Shown piece by piece: positions 60,426 through 64,000 of a stretch of 64,000 nucleotides of DNA. The notes beneath the pieces were generated by a model. That model had not been told where the DNA came from, did not search any database, and saw nothing but the letters and a program-made list of their open reading frames with translations. Source of the DNA: Nocardia sp. BMG111209. GTDB lineage: Bacteria > Actinomycetota > Actinomycetes > Mycobacteriales > Mycobacteriaceae. The DNA lies in NCBI RefSeq assembly GCF_000381925.1, contig NZ_KB907307.1:1550001-1614000 (forward strand), in the 5' to 3' direction. Within the stretch, counting starts at the first letter, position 1, and each line of letters starts with the position of its first letter. The translations under genes were made by a program, and so were the position numbers.

Positions 60426-61481
60426 TTACGGGGTGATCCCGTCGAACTGCATGACCCAATAGGGATTACCGGTGAAGGTATTCCATTGCGAGACATAGAG
60501 AGTCACGTCGGTCGGCGAGACGGAGAGCGGGTGGATGTATCCGCCGTAGAGCTGGGGGAACGATTTCACCCAGAACTGCCACCACGGCACCTGCCCGCGG
60601 ATCTGCTGTTTCGGGCCGGTCCACACCTGGTCGACGGCACCGGCGGTACGGGTGGAGATGCAACTGCCGGTGACGTCGAAGTACGACATCACCCAGGTGC
60701 CCTGAATATTTTTCACACTCAGCTCACCGATCGGGCCCAGCCCGTTGAACAGCGGGGTCGGGGCCGGATTGCCCCATACCCAAGCGCTGCCGTTCCAGCC
60801 CCAATACTGATACTGGGCCTTGGTGGTGATCTGCTGCCACGGCACTCTCATCAGGATCGGCCCGTTGCGATTGTGGTTGCGACCCCATTCCTTCGACACG
60901 ATGTAGAGGTAGCCGTCGCCGTTGTTGTTGCCGATGCCGGCGAACGACTGCATCATCAGCGGTGACCAGCCGTTGTAGCCGTCGCTGCCGTCGTTCTTCC
61001 ATACCGCCGCGTAGTCGGTCCACGTCCGGCCGTCGTCGTCGGAGTAGGCCAGTCCGCAGAACAATGCGCCGTACCGGTCGTTCGTGGCATTCCAGTCGTG
61101 AACGCTGGTGTAGGTCAACCAGGTTCGGCCGTTGGGGTCGACGAAGGCATCGTTCGGGATCCGGGACACCTCGACCCCGTAACCGTTGTCGGCGTTGTGG
61201 GTGTATTTCAACACCTGCACCGCCTGCGCCCCGCCCGATGCGGCATCGAATGCGGTGGTGGCATCGGGCGATTGCGCCGAATACAACAGGATCGGGGATC
61301 CGAGCCAGGTCCCGCTGCCCTGATTGGTACCGGTGAACGTGTCGCCGAACACGAACCCCGAGTGCCCGGCCGCGAACCGGCTCCGGTCGTACGGGATACC
61401 CAGATCGGAGCCCCCGACCCCGAATTGCTGTGCGGTGCTGCCACTGAACCCGTTGATCGCCGTACCCCAGTGCGCAGACAT
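60426..61481 (-). CDS. DUF4185 (GH183-type) domain protein
   Basis: A 351-residue protein with the five-bladed-propeller-like DUF4185 domain: GVGGSDLGIPYD, FVFGDTFTG, WLGSPILLYSA, VDPNGRTWLTYTSVHDW, CGLAYSDDDGRTW. DUF4185 enzymes of mycobacteria were identified as endo-D-arabinanases (GH183) acting on arabinogalactan and lipoarabinomannan; this protein may act on its own cell-wall arabinan or on that of others. The start ATG 61481 follows GGGGAGG and gives no signal peptide, which is unusual for a wall enzyme. Catalytic residues cannot be assigned here. Confidence 0.8.
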   Translation of the reverse strand: MSAHWGTAINGFSGSTAQQFGVGGSDLGIPYDRSRFAAGHSGFVFGDTFTGTNQGSGTWLGSPILLYSAQSPDATTAFDAASGGAQAVQVLKYTHNADNGYGVEVSRIPNDAFVDPNGRTWLTYTSVHDWNATNDRYGALFCGLAYSDDDGRTWTDYAAVWKNDGSDGYNGWSPLMMQSFAGIGNNNGDGYLYIVSKEWGRNHNRNGPILMRVPWQQITTKAQYQYWGWNGSAWVWGNPAPTPLFNGLGPIGELSVKNIQGTWVMSYFDVTGSCISTRTAGAVDQVWTGPKQQIRGQVPWWQFWVKSFPQLYGGYIHPLSVSPTDVTLYVSQWNTFTGNPYWVMQFDGITP

Positions 61482-61809
61482 TCCGATCCTCCCCGATCCA
61501 CCGAGAAGCCGTGTCGCACAATGATTCTCATGCAACCGGTCCGACCACCGAACTGCAATTCGCGAGCTGGAAGCCAACCGGCACGCCGCAGATGTGCCCG
61601 GACATATCGGACACACTCGTAACGATGCGACTCACGCTGTCGGCCACGGGTTTCGCCTACTCCGAGCGACGAAATCCGACTAGCCACATAGTAGCCCGTA
61701 GTCCGCGAGCATGTCGCTGTTTCGGACCGGACAGCGGTCCGCGCGGCTGCGGCAGAAAGCCGACCGATCCGGGCCCCGCATTACCGGTGAGCCGCCGGCC
61801 CGAGTCACG
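61482..61809. other. 328-bp gap with no clear gene
   Basis: The stretch between the DUF4185 start and the lipoprotein stop has no frame with convincing coding character or recognisable domain. The long plus-strand frame here starts at 61711 and is antisense to the lipoprotein gene further on. It should hold the DUF4185 promoter, but I cannot point to -35/-10 elements. A short GGTCCGC-rich patch near 61720-61760 is not a clean hairpin. Confidence 0.5.
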
Positions 61810-62604
61810 TCATCGGACGGGCCCCGTGGCAACCAGCGTCGCGCTACAGAATCTGTGCTCGACCTCCTGGTCGCTCAGTCCCGAATCTCCGCGTACCCCT
61901 TCGGTATCGGCTCGGCACGTACTGCCTCCGTCCGCGGTGTAAGTGCGGACGATTCCGGCGACCGGCCGAAGCCGGTCGTCGGCGAAATGCCAGAAATCGG
62001 TGTATTTGTCGGCGGGACCGCTTTTCGACGTCGTCGCGATGAGACCGTCGGCGGTCCGATCGATCCCGAAGCCGACAACTTCTCCCGCCCATGCGAATTC
62101 GGGCGCAGCGTCCGTTGCCCGATATACGGCGTAGGTGACATTTCCGACGATCGCGAGGCCGAGGGGCACGACGAGTTGATCGCGACCGTCACCGGCCAGG
62201 TCCAGCAGCGCGGGCTCGGCGGACGACGTGATGCTCGTACCGTCGCCCGGTCGCACGTCGAGGTTTTGCCGAACCTTGCCGTCGGTCCCGGTGATCTCGA
62301 TACGCAGGCTTTCGACGCGACCGTTCCCGTCGACGGTGTGCCGCACGACGAAGGTGAGCCCAGCACGATCGCGGGAAACCAGCGTGCAGTCCGGCGGAAC
62401 GTCCGCTCCGCCGGACCGGACGCCGTCACACCGCGGCATGACCATCGGGACGCCCTGCGCCATCGGTCCCGGCGCGGCCACCGCGGCCGGTGCGGTTTCA
62501 CCGGCCGGACCGGCGGTGGTCGAGTGGCTCCCACCGGATTCGCGCCCGCAGGCCGCGAGTACGGCGAGCGCCAAGATGACTGCGATGTACCGGATCCGCC
62601 CCAT
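61810..62604 (-). CDS. exported lipoprotein of unknown function
   Basis: A 264-residue lipoprotein. The signal peptide ends in the lipobox LAAC (residue about 19), then a Ser/Thr/Ala/Pro-rich linker leads to a strand-rich domain with FG-GAP-like short motifs (LLDLAGDGRDQLVVPLGLAIVGNVTYAVYRA). Cys residues near 59, 72, 234 and 254 could pair. The ATG at 62604 sets the signal peptide at the right distance. Function unknown; probably bound to the outer face of the membrane. Divergent from the second MerR gene. Confidence 0.8.
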   Translation of the reverse strand: MGRIRYIAVILALAVLAACGRESGGSHSTTAGPAGETAPAAVAAPGPMAQGVPMVMPRCDGVRSGGADVPPDCTLVSRDRAGLTFVVRHTVDGNGRVESLRIEITGTDGKVRQNLDVRPGDGTSITSSAEPALLDLAGDGRDQLVVPLGLAIVGNVTYAVYRATDAAPEFAWAGEVVGFGIDRTADGLIATTSKSGPADKYTDFWHFADDRLRPVAGIVRTYTADGGSTCRADTEGVRGDSGLSDQEVEHRFCSATLVATGPVR

Positions 62605-62722
62605 ATCGTGCAGCTTACGTTGGTTCGCGAGCGCTCCGGCGCGATCACGGGTGCGGGTAATCCGATGTCCCGCGCGCATCCCGGCCACTATCCGCTGCAA
62701 CTCCGGTCCGGGTGTGTCGACT

Positions 62723-62745
62723 TGCGTCTCCATCCAGGGGAGGCA
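62723..62745. promoter_or_regulatory. MerR-type operator (TGCGTCTCC-N5-GGGGAGGCA)
   Basis: An imperfect dyad, seven of nine arm positions pairing, with a five-base spacer, 13 bases before the MerR ATG. Both the spacer length and the 13-base gap match the MerR operator at 48218, though the arm sequences differ. TTGCGT at 62722-62727 may be the -35. Confidence 0.65.
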
Positions 62746-62758
62746 GCAGGCTTGGGGT

Positions 62759-63697
62759 ATGGACGACGAGATGCTCTTGACGATCGGGGCGCTGGCCGAG
62801 CGGACCGGTTTGACGGTCAAGACGATTCGGTTCTACTCCGACAAGGGGATCATCCCGCCGACCGGTCACAGCCCGGCCGGCCATCGCCTCTACGACATCG
62901 ACGCTCTGACGCGTCTGGAGCTGGTCAGGACACTGCGCGAGCTGGACATCGGCCTGCCGACGGTGCGGCGCATTCTGGCTCGCGAGACCTCGTTGGCCGA
63001 CGTCGCCGCGGCGCACGCGGCTGCCCTCGACGCGCAGATTCGGGTGCTGCGGTTACGGCGCGCGGTGTTGCAGGCGGTGGCGAACCGGGAATCGAACCCA
63101 CAGGAGATGGATCTGATGCACAAACTGGTGAATCTCTCGCAAGCCGAACGGCACCGCTTCATCCACGACTTCATCGATGACACCTTCGGTGGTGTCGATG
63201 CCAATCCGGCGATGGTGGAGTTGCTGCGCTCGAGCATGCCCGACCTTCCCGACGAACCGACCTCCGAGCAGGTCGAGGCGTGGCTGGAGCTGGTACGGCT
63301 GGTGCAGGACAACGACTTCCGGGCCGCGGTGCGGCGCATGGCCGAATACCAGGCGAAGGAACGCGCCGACGGGGACGACAGCGGGCTGCATCACGATCTG
63401 ACCGAGACCGTGTGCGACGAAGTCGGCCGTGCGCTCGCCGCCGGGACGGCTGCGGATGCCGCCGAAGCGGTAGCCGTCGTCGACATTCTGACCGCGAGGT
63501 ACGCCGGCACCTTCGGCAGACCCGATGACGCGGACCTGCGGCGGTGGGTGCTCGAGCGGTTGGAAGTCGCCAATGATGCTCGGGTGACGCGATATTGGCA
63601 ATTGGTGGCGACCATCAACGGCCGGCCGCCGATGGCGGACCTGGAACCGGTGTTCACCTGGTTCGTCCGAGCCCTGCGCAGCTACCCGACCGAGTAG
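62759..63697 (+). CDS. MerR family transcriptional regulator
   Basis: A 312-residue regulator, paralogue of the one at 48252. HTH: TIGALAERTGLTVKTIRFYSDKGIIPPTGHSPAGHRLYDIDAL (about residues 8-50), then the coil LADVAAAHAAALDAQIRVLRLRRAVLQ and the same type of helical C-terminal domain, ending EVANDARVTRYWQLVATINGRPP. ATG 62759 is the only sensible start. It is divergent from the lipoprotein gene and converges on a truncated winged-helix gene. Confidence 0.9.
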   Translation: MDDEMLLTIGALAERTGLTVKTIRFYSDKGIIPPTGHSPAGHRLYDIDALTRLELVRTLRELDIGLPTVRRILARETSLADVAAAHAAALDAQIRVLRLRRAVLQAVANRESNPQEMDLMHKLVNLSQAERHRFIHDFIDDTFGGVDANPAMVELLRSSMPDLPDEPTSEQVEAWLELVRLVQDNDFRAAVRRMAEYQAKERADGDDSGLHHDLTETVCDEVGRALAAGTAADAAEAVAVVDILTARYAGTFGRPDDADLRRWVLERLEVANDARVTRYWQLVATINGRPPMADLEPVFTWFVRALRSYPTE

Positions 63698-63716
63698 CCG
63701 ACCGGACTGGGGTGTG

Positions 63717-64000
63717 TTACGGCTGCTCCGGGGGTCGGCCGGAGGGGAGTACCGAGGCGCCGGCGCGGGCGACGATTTCCTGGAGTGCCAGTACGTGGCG
63801 GGCGAAGGCGGTGCGGCCGTCGGTGGTGAGGCGGGCCGAGGTGCGTGGTCGTTTGCCCACGAAGGTTTTTCGGATCTCCACGTAGCCGGCATCCTCCAGG
63901 GTGCTGAGCTGTTTGGAGAGGGCGGAGTCGGACAGGCCGATGTTGTCGCGCAGGACGGCGAAGTCGGCCCAGGTGGTCGCGGTGAGGAAGGCGACCAGTG
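63717..64000 (-). CDS. winged-helix transcriptional regulator (partial)
   Basis: The C-terminal 93 codons of a gene that starts beyond the window. The sequence WADFAVLRDNIGLSDSALSKQLSTLEDAGYVEIRKTFVGKRPRTSARLTTDGRTAF is a winged helix of the ArsR/MarR-like group with a PadR-like wing. The recognition helix SDSALSKQLSTLE is complete. The C-terminus is an amphipathic helix and a short tail. The N-terminal part, including any start, is outside the window. Confidence 0.85.
   Translation of the reverse strand, partial: LVAFLTATTWADFAVLRDNIGLSDSALSKQLSTLEDAGYVEIRKTFVGKRPRTSARLTTDGRTAFARHVLALQEIVARAGASVLPSGRPPEQP

Noticed and set aside
1..64000. tRNA, rRNA, prophage or insertion sequence
   Set aside because: No cloverleaf-like segment, rRNA sequence, transposase, integrase or flanking target duplication was recognised on either strand by reading.

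Overview
The window is about 70% GC and densely coded. It carries a proton-pumping complex I operon, an mce lipid-import operon, a DUF4185 (arabinan-hydrolase type) protein, and many TetR, MerR and LysR regulators that each sit beside an oxidoreductase. This fits a mycolic-acid actinomycete, most likely Nocardia or a close relative. The genus is an inference from gene content; no rRNA or tRNA gene was seen.

Layout. (1) 1-10496: the 3' part of the nuo operon (end of nuoF, nuoG, a fused nuoHI, nuoJ, K, L, M, N), mostly coupled by 4-8 base overlaps and closed by a strong hairpin. (2) 10550-28710: small regulator-plus-enzyme modules. These are TetR with a frameshifted SDR, hydrolase, SAM methyltransferase and VOC genes, a family-39 type glycosyltransferase, TetR/SDR/NTF2-like, TetR/NAD(P)-binding protein, LysR/EthD, a CGNR zinc-finger protein, two MmyB-type HTH regulators, LysR/MFS, SDR, and a carboxymuconolactone decarboxylase plus phosphotriesterase-like pair. 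Several divergent promoters hold perfect palindromic operators. (3) 29573-38205: a complete mce operon (two YrbE permeases, MceA to MceF). (4) 38207-50541: AraC/VOC, SRPBCC, quinone reductase-like protein plus SigG-type ECF factor, a coiled-coil zinc-motif protein flanked by unusual repeats, TetR/SDR/methyltransferase, two proteins of unknown function, MerR, a ComB-family phosphatase and a frameshifted VOC gene. (5) 50747-58624: a dienelactone-hydrolase-like gene with an upstream mini-ORF, then the least understood system here: DUF6745 and a 106-residue partner transcribed divergently from STM4015-4014-4013-4012-4011 (repeat protein, ATP-grasp, alkaline-phosphatase-fold hydrolase and two radical SAM enzymes). 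(6) 58809-64000: GNAT, DHFR-like, DUF4185, lipoprotein, a second MerR paralogue and a truncated winged-helix regulator.

Main points for follow-up. NuoH and NuoI form one reading frame. The same 19-bp operator (GTAACG-N7-CGTTAC) lies upstream of the CGNR gene and twice upstream of the decarboxylase/phosphotriesterase operon, which suggests a two-locus regulon. The STM4011-4015 operon looks like an uncharacterised radical SAM modification pathway. A coiled-coil protein gene has hairpin tandem repeats at one end and a cluster of inverted repeats at the other. Two genes carry single-base frameshifts that may be real or sequencing errors.
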